From NCBI GenBank assembly GCA_016712405.1, contig JADJRD010000014.1, forward strand, positions 868,001 to 932,000: a stretch of DNA of 64,000 bases, read 5' to 3'. The stretch is from Cellvibrio sp. (lineage in GTDB: Bacteria > Pseudomonadota > Gammaproteobacteria > Pseudomonadales > Cellvibrionaceae). A program made the position numbers and the translations under genes. Under the pieces are notes generated by a model. It worked only from the letters and a program-made list of their open reading frames with translations. It searched no databases and was not told the origin of the DNA. Of the stretch, positions 34,466 through 44,824 are shown one piece after another (position 1 is the stretch's first letter; each line of letters begins with the position of its first letter).

Positions 34466-36112
34466 TCAATGATCCGATGCCTCACTGGCTCCTAATCCTG
34501 TTTGTGAGCGTACAAACTGAGCGTCGAATGCAATGCGCTCCTCTTGTGCAGATGCCGAGTTATCAATGATTGAAACAAGCCAGGTCACAATAAAAGCGGC
34601 AGAGATTGAAAAGAGAGCGGGATATTTGTAAGGAAATATGGCTTCGGGAAAATGAAATGCATCGACCCATACGGTTGGTCCTATAATCACTAAGATCAAC
34701 GCAGATAACAAACCGACTGCTCCACCCACAACGGCACCGCGTGTGGTTAAACCTTTCCAATACATCGATAACAACAAAATTGGAAAGTTTGCACTGGCGG
34801 CGACACAAAATGCCAAGCCAACCATGAAGGCAACGTTTTGATTTTCGAATACAATTCCGAGTAACACAGCAATAGCGCCTAAACAAATAGTAGCGATTTG
34901 TGATGCGCGAATTTCTTTTTTCTCGTTGCGATCACCTTTTAAAATAAGTGTTGCATAAAGATCGTGAGAAATTGCGCTGGACCCAGCGAGTGTCAAACCG
35001 GATACAACAGCCAAAATAGTTGCAAACGCAACAGCCGATATAAAGCCCATCAACAAATCGCCACCTAATGCATGTGACAAGTGAATCGCCGGCATATTTG
35101 AGCCGCCTTTAATTGCGCCGCTTACGAAATAATGATCGTTACCGATTAATAAAATAATCGCACCGAATCCGATAATAAACGTCAGTATATAAAAGTAGCC
35201 GATAAATCCGGTTGCATAAAAAACGGATCGTCTTGCTTGAACTGCATCACGCACTGTAAAAAATCGCATTAGAATATGTGGCAAACCTGCGGTGCCAAAC
35301 ATCAGTGCCATACCTAGAGAGATTGCCGAAACCGGATCAGTCACCAAGGTTCCGGGCGCCATAATCAGTTCGCCTTTCGCATGCAGATTTACTGCGCGGT
35401 CAAATAAAGTTTCAAAATTAAAACCTACTTGAACCATTACTAATACGGCCATTAATGTTGCACCAGCTAATAGTAAAACGGCTTTGATTAATTGTACCCA
35501 AGTGGTTGCGAGCATGCCGCCCGCAGTAACATAAAAAGTCATGAGTACGCCAATAATGATCACTGCAGTTTCGTACTGTAGGCCAAACAATAATTCGATT
35601 AGTTTTCCCGCGCCGACCATTTGTGCAATCAAATAAAAGATCACAGTAATTAATGAGCCGCTGGCAGCAAGAATACGAATCGGTTTTTGTTGTAGTCGAA
35701 ATGATGCTACGTCAGCGAAGGTATATTTTCCTAAATTTCGTAAAGGTTCAGCGATCAACAGCAAGACTATTGGCCATCCCACTAAAAAACCTATGGCATA
35801 AATTAATCCATCAAAACCGGACGCATAAACCAAACCTGCAATTCCAAGAAAAGACGCGGCAGACATATAATCGCCTGCAATTGCTAATCCATTTTGAAAA
35901 CCGGAAATGCCACCACCAGCAGCATAAAAATCTTTGGTGGATTTAGTGCGTTTTGACGCCCAGATGGTGATGCCCACGGTTAAAAACACAAATGCAAAAA
36001 ACATCATCAGTGCTTGATTGTTCCCCATCCATGTAACAAAGCTATTGTTGCCAGTTTGGTCAGCGAAAACCTGGAGAGGCAGCAGCGCTAGAAAAGCTAT
36101 CAATAATTTCAT
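34466..36112 (-). CDS. actP: Cation/acetate symporter
   Basis: Sodium:solute symporter of the ActP type, 548 residues, with a signal-like N-terminus and about 13 membrane helices. Motifs: KSTKDFYAAGGGISGFQNGLAIAGDYMSAASFLGIAGL, then FRLQQKPIRILAASGSL and LTLAGSSAISHDLYATL. Takes up acetate and other short carboxylates. It overlaps the DUF485 gene yjcH by four bases, the usual pair. The acs gene that often precedes this pair is not here. It sits as an insert among envelope polysaccharide genes. Confidence 0.93.
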   Translation of the reverse strand: MKLLIAFLALLPLQVFADQTGNNSFVTWMGNNQALMMFFAFVFLTVGITIWASKRTKSTKDFYAAGGGISGFQNGLAIAGDYMSAASFLGIAGLVYASGFDGLIYAIGFLVGWPIVLLLIAEPLRNLGKYTFADVASFRLQQKPIRILAASGSLITVIFYLIAQMVGAGKLIELLFGLQYETAVIIIGVLMTFYVTAGGMLATTWVQLIKAVLLLAGATLMAVLVMVQVGFNFETLFDRAVNLHAKGELIMAPGTLVTDPVSAISLGMALMFGTAGLPHILMRFFTVRDAVQARRSVFYATGFIGYFYILTFIIGFGAIILLIGNDHYFVSGAIKGGSNMPAIHLSHALGGDLLMGFISAVAFATILAVVSGLTLAGSSAISHDLYATLILKGDRNEKKEIRASQIATICLGAIAVLLGIVFENQNVAFMVGLAFCVAASANFPILLLSMYWKGLTTRGAVVGGAVGLLSALILVIIGPTVWVDAFHFPEAIFPYKYPALFSISAAFIVTWLVSIIDNSASAQEERIAFDAQFVRSQTGLGASEASDH

Positions 36113-36418
36113 GCTTCACCTCCGGCCTTCAGTTGGAGTTTTTTTTCACCAATGGTTCAATAACCCGGTTTGCATAAGTGACGTAGAGTCCAGTGATTAC
36201 AAAACAAAACAGAATTAATCCCAACCCCAAGGCGACTCAATTGAAGTGGTTCCACCCAAAAATGAAACGCCCAATGATTGTGGTGAAAACCCAATAGTCA
36301 ACACTAATGCGAAATAAGCGACAACTATAGCGATAGAAAGTGGAACCAGAATTTTTTTGCGTGCTTTTGTCAATGCAATATATTCCGGCATTTGCTGGAT
36401 TTGATCAGGTGTTAACAT
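36109..36418 (-). pseudogene. yjcH: DUF485 inner-membrane protein, two one-base losses
   Basis: Small partner of ActP, about 103 residues and two membrane helices when repaired. The intact part reads MLTPDQIQQMPEYIALTKARKK and SLGVSFLGGTTSI. A G lost at about 36238 (complement) shifts IGVALGLGLILFCFVITGLYVTY. A base lost in the T8 run 36139-36146 shifts KKKLQLKAGGEA. With both repaired the stop TGA overlaps the actP ATG, the normal yjcH-actP coupling. Two homopolymer losses in 310 bases are strong evidence for read error. Confidence 0.85.
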
Positions 36419-36552
36419 GGTGAAGGCCTTTTATTCTTTTATAGCAACAGGATTATTGTAATTTAAGATGTATACAAGAGTCAGGGATTCTATCAGCAGT
36501 GGGAGGTGCTGTGAACCAAATTGGGGAATTATTTGGTGATGATTCTAGGGTG

Positions 36553-38493
36553 TCAATTTGATAAATGATATTGCTGTTCTCTGTATAAAATCGAAGGTAA
36601 TAACACCTGCGCCACAGCTCTTTGTTTATCCTCTTTCTTTACGGGTTCATTCAGCAAGGATACTTTCTTCTCGATGTGATTATATGTTGCCGCTACCGCA
36701 GTTGAGTCGGGCTTCAAAATGGTTAATTTATCCTCTTCCATTAATGCAAAATAATCTTCAAATTGCATCACGGCTCGCCCTGGTTGATCTGGATATCGAG
36801 CGAAGTCGCGCCCTAGCATGGGATGCTCGCCAGAAATACCAATGAGAGAAAATAAAGTAGGTCCCAAATCGATTTGGCTAGCAATAGGTGCAATGATTTT
36901 TGGTTGAATATCCGCGCCCAAGATTAATCCCGGAATATGAAATTTTTCGACGGGAACTAAATTGTTCCCATAAACTCGGTTGTCATGATCTGCAACAATT
37001 AAGAACAAGGTTTTATCCCAATAAGGACTCGCTTTGGCTTTTTTAATAAATTCGCCTAAGGCGTAGTCGGCATATTTTACGGCGTTATTCACAGTATTTT
37101 TTGGTTGTTCATGCAAATCAATGCGGCCGTCAGGGAATTCAAAAGGGGCGTGATTGGTGGATGAAAAAATCAAACTGAAAAAAGGTTTATTTTGTTTGCT
37201 GAGTTCCAATAAATGTTGGTGTGCATGATTATATAAATCTTCATCACTGGCGCCCCAGCTGCCGACAAATACGGGATTTTTAATATCGTTGATATCGATC
37301 ATTTGCTGGAATCCATTGCCGGTAAAAAAGCTGCGCATATTGTCAAAATGCGCTTCACCGCCATAAATAAATTCGGTATGAAAGCCCTGATTTTTTAACA
37401 GCTCGGCAATGGTAAAAAAATTCTTTTGTGAGAAAGAAAGCTTAACTACACTTTGTGCGGGTGTTGGGGGATAGCCAGAAACAACTGCTTCAATTCCACG
37501 CACAGATCTTGTTCCGGTTGCGTAAAGTTGTTCAAACCACCAGCCTTCACTTTTTAATTTTTCCAGTTCTGGTGTTACGGACAAACCACCGAGGCTTTCT
37601 ACAAAAGTTGCCCCCAAACTTTCTTGTAACAAAATAATGAGATTCAGCGGTTTATCGCGTTGTATTGCTGCTGTTTGCTGATGCAAGGTTGGCAATTCAG
37701 CGTTACTAAATTGATACTCTTGCAGCCATGGCCAGCTGAGATTTTCTTTAATGGTCGTAACTTTATCAAGCTTGCCATAAACTTCGCTGGATTTGGATTC
37801 GTGTTTCATATTGTAAATAGCAAATAAAACAGAATAGCTTGAGCTGATGACCAAAGAATTCACTAGTGCATCACCTGTAATCGCAAAAAATGCCGGGTTA
37901 GCAGGGCGATGTTGGGTGGTGGAACGAATTGCAGCAAACAAAACTAAAATCACCAACGGCCAGGTCAATAAAATCATCCGCCAGGAATAAGTGTGGGTTA
38001 CAGGTTTTTTATCGCGAATAAATCTTGCTGCAAAATAACCGAGAACAATGCTGAGTGTAACGCCTAGTATCAGCGGCACCCGAAATCCGTTCCAGAGAGT
38101 AGAAAATACTTCTTTAGGATATTTGAGATATTCAATAAAAAGACGATTGGGTCTTATATCGTATTGCATAATAAAGCTGGGTGTCGCCAGTTCCATAAAA
38201 ATAATCAGCAAGGCACCGACACAAGCCCAGTAATAGGTAAATTTATCCCACGCCTTTTGCCATTGGTTGGGTTTAAACAAGGGAATTAATAAACAAGGGA
38301 GCAACACCCATAGGCTGACCATAATTAAATCAGCGCGAATGCCTTGTAAAAAAATATTCATTAATTGATGTGTGTCGGCAACGCGATCGTATTGCCAGAT
38401 CACCAAGCCAGCGCGACTGATGCTGAGAATGAGCAGACACAGCAACATCATTCGAACAAGAAAACGATAAGGACCGGAAAATATAAAGTTCAT
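36553..38493 (-). CDS. LTA synthase-like membrane phosphotransferase (alkaline phosphatase superfamily)
   Basis: A 646-residue inner-membrane protein. About five helices lie in residues 1-215, followed by a periplasmic sulfatase-fold domain. Catalytic features seen: ILLQESLGATFVESLGG (metal-binding Glu), YATGTRSVRGIEAVVSG (Thr nucleophile), FSSTNHAPFEFP, and IVADHDNRVYG (Asp/His ligands). LtaS-family enzymes transfer phosphoglycerol from phosphatidylglycerol. In Gram-negatives relatives modify periplasmic glucans or LPS with phosphoglycerol or phosphoethanolamine. It lies in a cluster with Stealth and CDP-glycerol-type enzymes, which supports a phosphopolymer role; the substrate is not known. 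Confidence 0.85.
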   Translation of the reverse strand: MNFIFSGPYRFLVRMMLLCLLILSISRAGLVIWQYDRVADTHQLMNIFLQGIRADLIMVSLWVLLPCLLIPLFKPNQWQKAWDKFTYYWACVGALLIIFMELATPSFIMQYDIRPNRLFIEYLKYPKEVFSTLWNGFRVPLILGVTLSIVLGYFAARFIRDKKPVTHTYSWRMILLTWPLVILVLFAAIRSTTQHRPANPAFFAITGDALVNSLVISSSYSVLFAIYNMKHESKSSEVYGKLDKVTTIKENLSWPWLQEYQFSNAELPTLHQQTAAIQRDKPLNLIILLQESLGATFVESLGGLSVTPELEKLKSEGWWFEQLYATGTRSVRGIEAVVSGYPPTPAQSVVKLSFSQKNFFTIAELLKNQGFHTEFIYGGEAHFDNMRSFFTGNGFQQMIDINDIKNPVFVGSWGASDEDLYNHAHQHLLELSKQNKPFFSLIFSSTNHAPFEFPDGRIDLHEQPKNTVNNAVKYADYALGEFIKKAKASPYWDKTLFLIVADHDNRVYGNNLVPVEKFHIPGLILGADIQPKIIAPIASQIDLGPTLFSLIGISGEHPMLGRDFARYPDQPGRAVMQFEDYFALMEEDKLTILKPDSTAVAATYNHIEKKVSLLNEPVKKEDKQRAVAQVLLPSILYREQQYHLSN

Positions 38494-38595
38494 AGTGTCA
38501 CTTTTTATTAGGATAATTTATTGATGTCTTGCCTAGCTTACAGTCTTTGTATTAATTCAGGATTAATTCTCTGTAAAAGTCATTCATGTTGATAA

Positions 38596-40763
38596 CTATT
38601 CAGGCAGCAAAAAATATACTGGTGCTCCAGATAACTCAACACCATCGCAGGGATTGCCAAGATAATCCCAGGCTTGCTTATAGTCTTGCTCGAATGCGGC
38701 ATTCTCTTTGTTGTTGATCCACGCCATTAAATAGCGTTTTCCGCCTTTGCTGAATTCCAACATCCAATGATCTGGCGGGCTTTGCCATTTTTTTTCGAAT
38801 CTGGCATCGTCCAGCAACGACAATAAAAATTGCAGTGCGACAAATGCGGGGCGTTGACGGAAGTTATCCTGATCGTCTATCAAACCGTAACCATGTGCTG
38901 ACAACCGCCACCAAAAAACCTGTTCGACATGGCCTGAGCAAAGGCAAATCATCAAGTAACGCAACATATAATGCGCGTAGACATCTTCAGTTTCACCCGG
39001 TTCCAACTTTCGCCATTTGGGCGTGATGTAGGGGCAAATAACCGGCGACCAAACACCGGTATATTTCACTGGCCAATTGACCTCAGAAACAATTACCTTG
39101 TTATCACATCGGTCGGATTTATTCGCCAAGGCTTTGAGTAAGGTGACTTTTTCCAGTGTGGAAAATTTCCCTTGGTGGTTCTCGGTGCGCCGCGTCTATC
39201 GACATAGAGTAAATGCGAAAGCGCTGAAAAGTGAAATTGCCTGGGCATGGATTTCAATGCGCTGATCACTGGCGCATATTCAAAATCAATACAGGCCGGA
39301 CCAGTTAATTTAATTTGCGGATATTGTTGTTGCAATTCAAATGCGGGTTGCATCAATTGAATTAACTCAGTGTGATTCCAAATTCCCCATTTAACGCGGT
39401 TGTAGGCGTGAGTAATTTCTATATGACTGACAGCATTAGCAATTGCTGGAATCACGCTTGTTAAAAATGCTTTCCAGGAATCCGGATTTTTCACTGCTTC
39501 CCGATCCTGAATCATTGCAACCATTATGTCTACCGATTGGTTTTTTAATTGCTGGATTAATTCAATCGATATTTGCCAATTATCCGGGGTCTCGTGGTGA
39601 TAAAAACGAATCATCACCGGCGGTCGACCTAGTTGTTGGTGCAAGGGTAATTCGTAGTGCAGATAATCCGCTTTTGGATGTAGCGCAACACCAATACGAT
39701 TTTTTAATTCAATCGGCTGTTGAAAACTTGAACTCTGTAATTTTTTATATTCGGACCAAATGCCTGGTAACGCCGTTAAGGTTTTCCAAATTGAGCCCAG
39801 AAAAAATCGCCATTCCCTGTGTTGATTTTTATTTTTTTTGGTCATGGTAATCATGGGTTGACCGGATTTCTCATCCCATAGCCAGACATCTTTTTCCTGA
39901 GGGTAAGCAGGTTTTAGACCCATTTTTTTTCGTTTTAAATAACGCATAGGGTGCCGGTATTTGCCGCTGCGTCTGTGTCGGGTAAACGCTTTTCTGTAAG
40001 CGTCTTCATATTTTTCCAATTCAGGATTAATTGGCTGGTGATTGGAATAAATGTAAAGAAACCAACGTACATAGGCACTGGGTAAAATCATGCGGGAAAT
40101 ATCAAATGCGCGTTCTTTGGCATTTAATGGACGATTGACTATTTTACAACGATTCAGATCTATCCACTGGGGTGCTAGCCAATTTCCTTTTTCATCTTTC
40201 GGCATAAAAATATTTTGATTGCCCATGTCGCCGTGCATAAATCCAGCGTCATGCATTTTGCGCAGGGCAGGAGCCAAATGTAACAAAAGATCCATTAGTG
40301 GAGCTGAATCCCGTTTGTTCCATAAAATATCGGTTACCAAATCGCGAAAACAATCCGCCGCTTCAAATATACAAATATAGTAACTTTCAATTAAACGTTT
40401 TCCCTGCCATTTATCCAAAAAAGCTATAGGCGTAGGTGTGCCTATTTGGTGAGTTTGTAAAAAAATTGCGGCATTAAATGAACGCTCTGCTTTGGATTTA
40501 TGCTTGAAGTCATACCAATCCTTCCAAATCGATTGTCGCTTGAACACTTTAATGGCGACCAATTCGTCTTGTCCCTTAATCTGCATGGGGCATTTCACAA
40601 CATAATCTGCCCCCTTGGATAATTTAATTGCCTGGGGGGAACTCAAAAGTGACATGATCTTGCTCAAATTCTTTACTAGCTCTTCCGAATAAAAATCTGA
40701 AGCTATGGCTCCCTGAAATGATTCGGAATTGAATTGCACTGCAAGATCAGTTGTTATAGTCAT
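38596..40763 (-). pseudogene. WaaP-like LPS kinase fused to glycosidase-like TIM-barrel domain; one frameshift
   Basis: About 722 residues when joined. Residues 1-280 are a Kdo/WaaP-type kinase: AIKVFKRQSIWKDWYDF (ATP Lys), then HGDMGNQNIF at 177-186 with the catalytic Asp, and IDLNR at 201-205. From about 360 a barrel resembling clan A glycosidases begins (MIRFYHHETPDNW), with EITHAYNRVKWGIW and a candidate nucleophile Glu in VSEVNWPVKY. The frame breaks near 39183 within DRRGAP-ENHQGKFSTLEK, where one base is lost. The kinase would phosphorylate LPS core sugars at the inner face of the membrane. The barrel may be a structural or binding module. Confidence 0.75.
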
Positions 40764-40767
40764 AATC

Positions 40768-41917
40768 TTAATGTTTTAAAAATCGTGAAATTTTTTCTAT
40801 GTTGTCTTGCAGTATATCGGCTGGCAAAGCCTCAACCTCAACTTTTTGATAGTTCATGTCCAACGTTTTACCTATCCCCAATGCATCCATAAAGTAGAGC
40901 GTTTGGTTGTAATAGATCGCTCGTTCAGTCCAGGTCTCCATTATCAGGCTTCGGTTAGCCGTATGGCTATCAAATAATGATTGCCCTGTGCTGTAGCTGG
41001 TAATTGGGTTGCTGCATTGAAACAGATCTTGCATCAAGGTGGGTATAAGATCTTCATGTGCGCTGATGTGATTAAAGGTCTGTGGTGCTTTGCCCAGCCA
41101 TAATATCAGCATAGGTACATGGGTTTGCCATTGGCTGAAATTGCCATTATGTCCCCAATAGTTTAATCCAGTCTCATTAAATTCTTGTCCGTGGTCGCTA
41201 GTAATCACAATCAGGGTCTTATCGGTCAGCTGTTGAGCTTCCAGCTGTTCGACAATTCGTTGAATTTGGGTGTCTACATAATGCGCAGTAGTTTTGTACA
41301 GATTCAAAAATGGCAAGGGATCATAATCATCATCCAATGCCAAATAATTCACAGTCTCCAGCCGTGGAGAAAAAATTTGCGGATAATTTTCCGGTAAATG
41401 AAATGCATGATAAGACTAGCCAGAATAGTATCCAAAATTTTCGTTTATATTTTATTGTTGATCTTTTCTGAATCAAGGATGCCAGTCCCCACTCGGTAAA
41501 CACTAGCAGAACTACTATCAAGCCAATGCTGATCCACATTAACCAGGAAAAAGCGATGGTTTCCAAAAGTGCGCCGCTAAACAATAAATTCAGTACCATG
41601 CCATTGATGTGAAAATGATAAAGTGAGTGAATTTGCAGATTGGCGAAGACTATAATCTGGACAAAAGAAAAAATTGCAATAGTCAGAGGTTTTAGTAAGG
41701 GCTTATAAAAGTGGGTGATAATTTTTATAACCAGCACCAGTAAGCTGGAGACTAATCCGAAATAAATAATCAAGCCGCTAATGCGGAATAACCAGCTCCA
41801 AATAGAAGCTGAATCCAGGTTAATAAATAAACTGGTCGCTGCGATAAAAAGGGTATTGATAAACGCGAAACTCAGAATCCAGGGATTTTGGTGAGAAGTT
41901 GTACCGTACATATTCAA
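40768..41917 (-). pseudogene. PbgA/YejM-like membrane sulfatase with internal deletion
   Basis: The 5' part (41917 to about 41425) encodes five membrane helices like the N-terminal region of PbgA/YejM. The 3' part, in another frame, encodes only the second half of the periplasmic sulfatase fold (FHLPENYPQIFSP, NYLALDDDYDPLPFLNLYK, VITSDHGQEFNETGLNYWGHNG). The first half of the fold, with the metal-binding Asp and nucleophile-position Thr, is absent. About 200 codons therefore seem deleted at roughly 41405-41430. PbgA/YejM senses LPS and controls its synthesis through LapB/FtsH. Deletion size is estimated from family length, not aligned. Confidence 0.6.
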
Positions 41918-42009
41918 ACAATAAATATTTAAAACACGCTATTTTCTACATTTATGGTCTAGATTTCCAGCGTTTTCAATGACTCGGTATGGTCTTGATG
42001 AAACCATGC

Positions 42010-42240
42010 TTATAGAATCCAGCGCATCGCAATAGTTGGGTTTGCGTGGTCAATAGGAGAGTAATTGTTCGCCTGTTTATCGTAATACTGAGTCAGTTGG
42101 AAACCGTGATTCAATATCGCGGTCTCCACATTTTGATACATAAGATTTGCTTCTTCACGGCGTTGCCAGTGAGAGAAAAGGACTCTTTCAGCTGTAATTG
42201 ATGAATTGAGGTGAGTTTTTTTGCACTGAGAAAAGTGGTT
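42010..42240 (-). other. Open stretch after ugd, possible gene remnant
   Basis: Directly after the ugd stop, and in the same frame, the minus strand stays open for about 76 codons (SSITAERVLFSHWQRREE, then MYQNVETAILNHGFQLTQYY, ending NPTIAMRWIL). The only in-frame ATG (42141) would give 43 residues. Residue composition looks protein-like, but I do not recognise a family and see no ribosome site. It could be the 3' end of a deleted gene, like the damaged sulfatase next door. 41918-42009 holds nothing I can identify. Confidence 0.3.
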
Positions 42241-43575
42241 TTATTTTCTACAAGCCCTTCCAATTGAATAGTAAAGTATCCCCCTCTTCTGCATTCGTGC
42301 AGGGTCATACATATTTCGTCCATCAAAAATCACAGCTTCTGTTAGCATATTTTTAACCAGATCGAAATCCGGTGCACGGAAAGCTTGCCATTCAGTTACT
42401 ATGACGAGGGCATCTGCACCCTTTAGTGCAGCTTCTTTCGTTCCACACAGCATTAAATCATCTCGATTTCCATAAATACGCTGGGTTTCATTGATGGCTT
42501 CAGGGTCAAAGGCTTGAACCTTTGCACCTGCAGCCCAAAGTGCTTCTATTAAGACTCGCGAAGGTGCTTCGCGCATATCATCGGTATTAGGCTTGAAAGA
42601 TAGACCCCACAAAGCAAAGACTTTGTTTTTTAATTTGCCGTCATAGTGAGTGTGAATTTTTTTAAACAGCGTCGTTTTCTGTTCATTGTTTCTAGCCTCA
42701 ACCGCCTTCAGTACCTTTGAATCAAAATGAATTTTTTCTGCTGTTTGTATTAATGCTTGCACATCTTTTGGAAAACAGGATCCGCCATAACCCACTCCAG
42801 GATAAATGAATTGATATCCAATGCGCGGATCACTACCAATACCATGCCGCACCGCTTCAATATCAGCACCCAATAATTCGGCAAGATTAGCCATCTCATT
42901 CATAAAACTGATTTTGGTTGCGAGCATACAATTGGCAGCATATTTTGTGAGTTCGGCGCTACGCACATCCATCACAATAATTTTTTCGTGATTGCGATTA
43001 AACGGAGCATAAAGTTCACGCATGGTATCTTCGGCACTTTTGCTGTCAGTGCCAATAATTATTCGATCTGGCTTCATGCAATCTGCAACGGCTGATCCCT
43101 CTTTTAAAAACTCGGGATTGGAGACAACATCGAAAGATAAATCAGTACAATTACGCTCAAGCAAAACATCTTGAACTTTAGTTTTAACTTTATCACCGGT
43201 TCCCACCGGCACGGTTGATTTATTAATAATAATTTGATGGCGATCCATGTTTTGTGCAATCGTTGTCGCTACGGCTATAACATATTTCAAGTCAGCCGAG
43301 CCATCCTCATCAGGCGGAGTCCCCACGGCAATAAATTGAACCTCTCCATGCTTTACTCCTTTAGCCGCATCCGTCGTAAAATTTAATCTACCAGCCAAAT
43401 GATTTTCCTTTACGAGCAACTCAAGGCCAGGCTCATAGATGGGTATTTGCCCCTGTTTTAGTTGTTCGACTTTATTGGAGTCAACATCAACACAAATAAC
43501 ATCATGACCTACTTCTGCCAAAACAGCAGCCTGCACTAAACCAACATAACCAATGCCAAATACTGTGACTTTCAT
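42241..43575 (-). CDS. ugd: UDP-glucose 6-dehydrogenase
   Basis: Oxidises UDP-glucose to UDP-glucuronate with NAD+. 444 residues. Motifs: N-terminal Rossmann GIGYVGLVQAAVLAEVGHDVICVD, then INKSTVPVGTGDKVK, NPEFLKEGSAVADCMKPDRIIIG, and the catalytic Cys in GVGYGGSCFPKDVQALI. The C-terminus reads FDGRNMYDPARMQKRGILYYSIGR plus ACRK. It is followed within 13 bases upstream by a UDP-glucuronate epimerase-type gene, so the pair makes uronic acid donors for surface glycan. Confidence 0.96.
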   Translation of the reverse strand: MKVTVFGIGYVGLVQAAVLAEVGHDVICVDVDSNKVEQLKQGQIPIYEPGLELLVKENHLAGRLNFTTDAAKGVKHGEVQFIAVGTPPDEDGSADLKYVIAVATTIAQNMDRHQIIINKSTVPVGTGDKVKTKVQDVLLERNCTDLSFDVVSNPEFLKEGSAVADCMKPDRIIIGTDSKSAEDTMRELYAPFNRNHEKIIVMDVRSAELTKYAANCMLATKISFMNEMANLAELLGADIEAVRHGIGSDPRIGYQFIYPGVGYGGSCFPKDVQALIQTAEKIHFDSKVLKAVEARNNEQKTTLFKKIHTHYDGKLKNKVFALWGLSFKPNTDDMREAPSRVLIEALWAAGAKVQAFDPEAINETQRIYGNRDDLMLCGTKEAALKGADALVIVTEWQAFRAPDFDLVKNMLTEAVIFDGRNMYDPARMQKRGILYYSIGRACRK

Positions 43576-43588
43576 TTTTTAATCCGGA

Positions 43589-44596
43589 TTAAACCTTGTA
43601 GTAATCGCGATACCATCGAACAAAATTTTCGATGCCCAATTCAATCGGAGTGGATGGTTTGTAGCCGACCTCAGCAATTAATGCATCGACATCGGCGTAG
43701 GTGTCAGGCACGTCACCTGGCTGCATAGGCAGCAAATTTTTAACAGCCTTTTTTCCGATACACTCTTCCAGAATTTCAATATAGCGCAACAATGCAACAG
43801 GATTGTTACTTCCTATATTATAAACGCGATAAGGTGCAGGTGAACTTGATGGGTCTGGCCTTTCTCCATTCCATGAAGCATTAGCCAGCGCAGGCTTATC
43901 TAAAACCCTGACGACGCCCTCTACAATATCGTCGATATAAGTAAAGTCTCGGCGATGATTTCCGTAATTGAATACATCAATTGATTCGCCCTGAATAATT
44001 TTTTTGGCAAACAGCATGGGTGACATATCAGGCCTACCCCAAGGACCATACACGGTAAAAAAACGTAGCCCCGTAGTGGGAATTTGAAACAGATGACTAT
44101 AGGTATGCGCCATCAATTCATTAGCTTTTTTACTTGCAGCGTAAAGGCTAACCGGATGATCAACATTGTGATGAACAGAAAACGGCATTTTTTGATTCAA
44201 ACCGTAAACCGAACTACTTGATGCATAGACCAAATGCTCTGTACCAAAATACCGACACGCCTCAAGAATATTCAAGAATCCCGTAATGTTAGAATCTGCA
44301 TAAGCTTGAGGATTGATCAGAGAGTAACGAACGCCTGCCTGTGCCGCCAGATTCACAACCCTGTCAGGCTTGTGAGTTTGAAAAATTGAATCAACACAGG
44401 CCTTGTCTTCCAAGCTACCGCAAATATCAACATAGTCAGGATTCGAAATGAATTGATTAAGTCGAGATGTCTTGAGTGTTGGGTCGTAATAATCGTTGAG
44501 ATTATCCAGTCCAATAACTTGATCTCCTCTTTTCAACAATCGCTGAACTAGTGCGGCTCCTATAAAACCCGCGGCACCGGTGACGAGAACTTTCAT
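43589..44596 (-). CDS. NAD-dependent epimerase, probable UDP-glucuronate 4-epimerase
   Basis: A 335-residue extended SDR. Motifs: VTGAAGFIGAALVQRLL (NAD site), LDNLNDYYDPTLKTSRL (typical of UDP-GlcA epimerases), YASSSSVYG, the catalytic Tyr and Lys in YAASKKANE, and RFFTVYGPWGRPDM. It converts UDP-glucuronate to UDP-galacturonate, matching the ugd gene just downstream on the same strand. Relatives include LpsL and Cap1J. A role as a UDP-GlcNAc epimerase is less likely given the NDYYD motif. Confidence 0.88.
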   Translation of the reverse strand: MKVLVTGAAGFIGAALVQRLLKRGDQVIGLDNLNDYYDPTLKTSRLNQFISNPDYVDICGSLEDKACVDSIFQTHKPDRVVNLAAQAGVRYSLINPQAYADSNITGFLNILEACRYFGTEHLVYASSSSVYGLNQKMPFSVHHNVDHPVSLYAASKKANELMAHTYSHLFQIPTTGLRFFTVYGPWGRPDMSPMLFAKKIIQGESIDVFNYGNHRRDFTYIDDIVEGVVRVLDKPALANASWNGERPDPSSSPAPYRVYNIGSNNPVALLRYIEILEECIGKKAVKNLLPMQPGDVPDTYADVDALIAEVGYKPSTPIELGIENFVRWYRDYYKV

Positions 44597-44740
44597 GCGT
44601 GATCCTTAAATTAATGAAAACCTTTAGCGAGCAAAGTCAGTTTTTCTGTAAACGATCATTCTATCCCTAGTGTCTCGCTATTCCTAGCAAGATGCCTGGC
44701 AAATTGAGTTCTGGTACAGCAATGAGATCTGGCGATAGAA

Positions 44741-44746
44741 TATAAT
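44741..44746 (+). promoter_or_regulatory. -10 element upstream of the second Stealth gene
   Basis: A perfect TATAAT lies 79 bases before the ATG at 44825. No convincing -35 is seen. The leader contains a short hairpin (TCAAGG / CCTTGA, 44785-44803) just before the purine-rich ribosome site GGGAGG. Uracil/AT-rich otherwise. Confidence 0.35.
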
Positions 44747-44824
44747 CGGAAAGTTTAAATTTTTAAATCGTGAGTAATTTTCAGTCAAGGTTAAATGCCT
44801 TGAGAAGGGAGGGTTTCGTTAATT

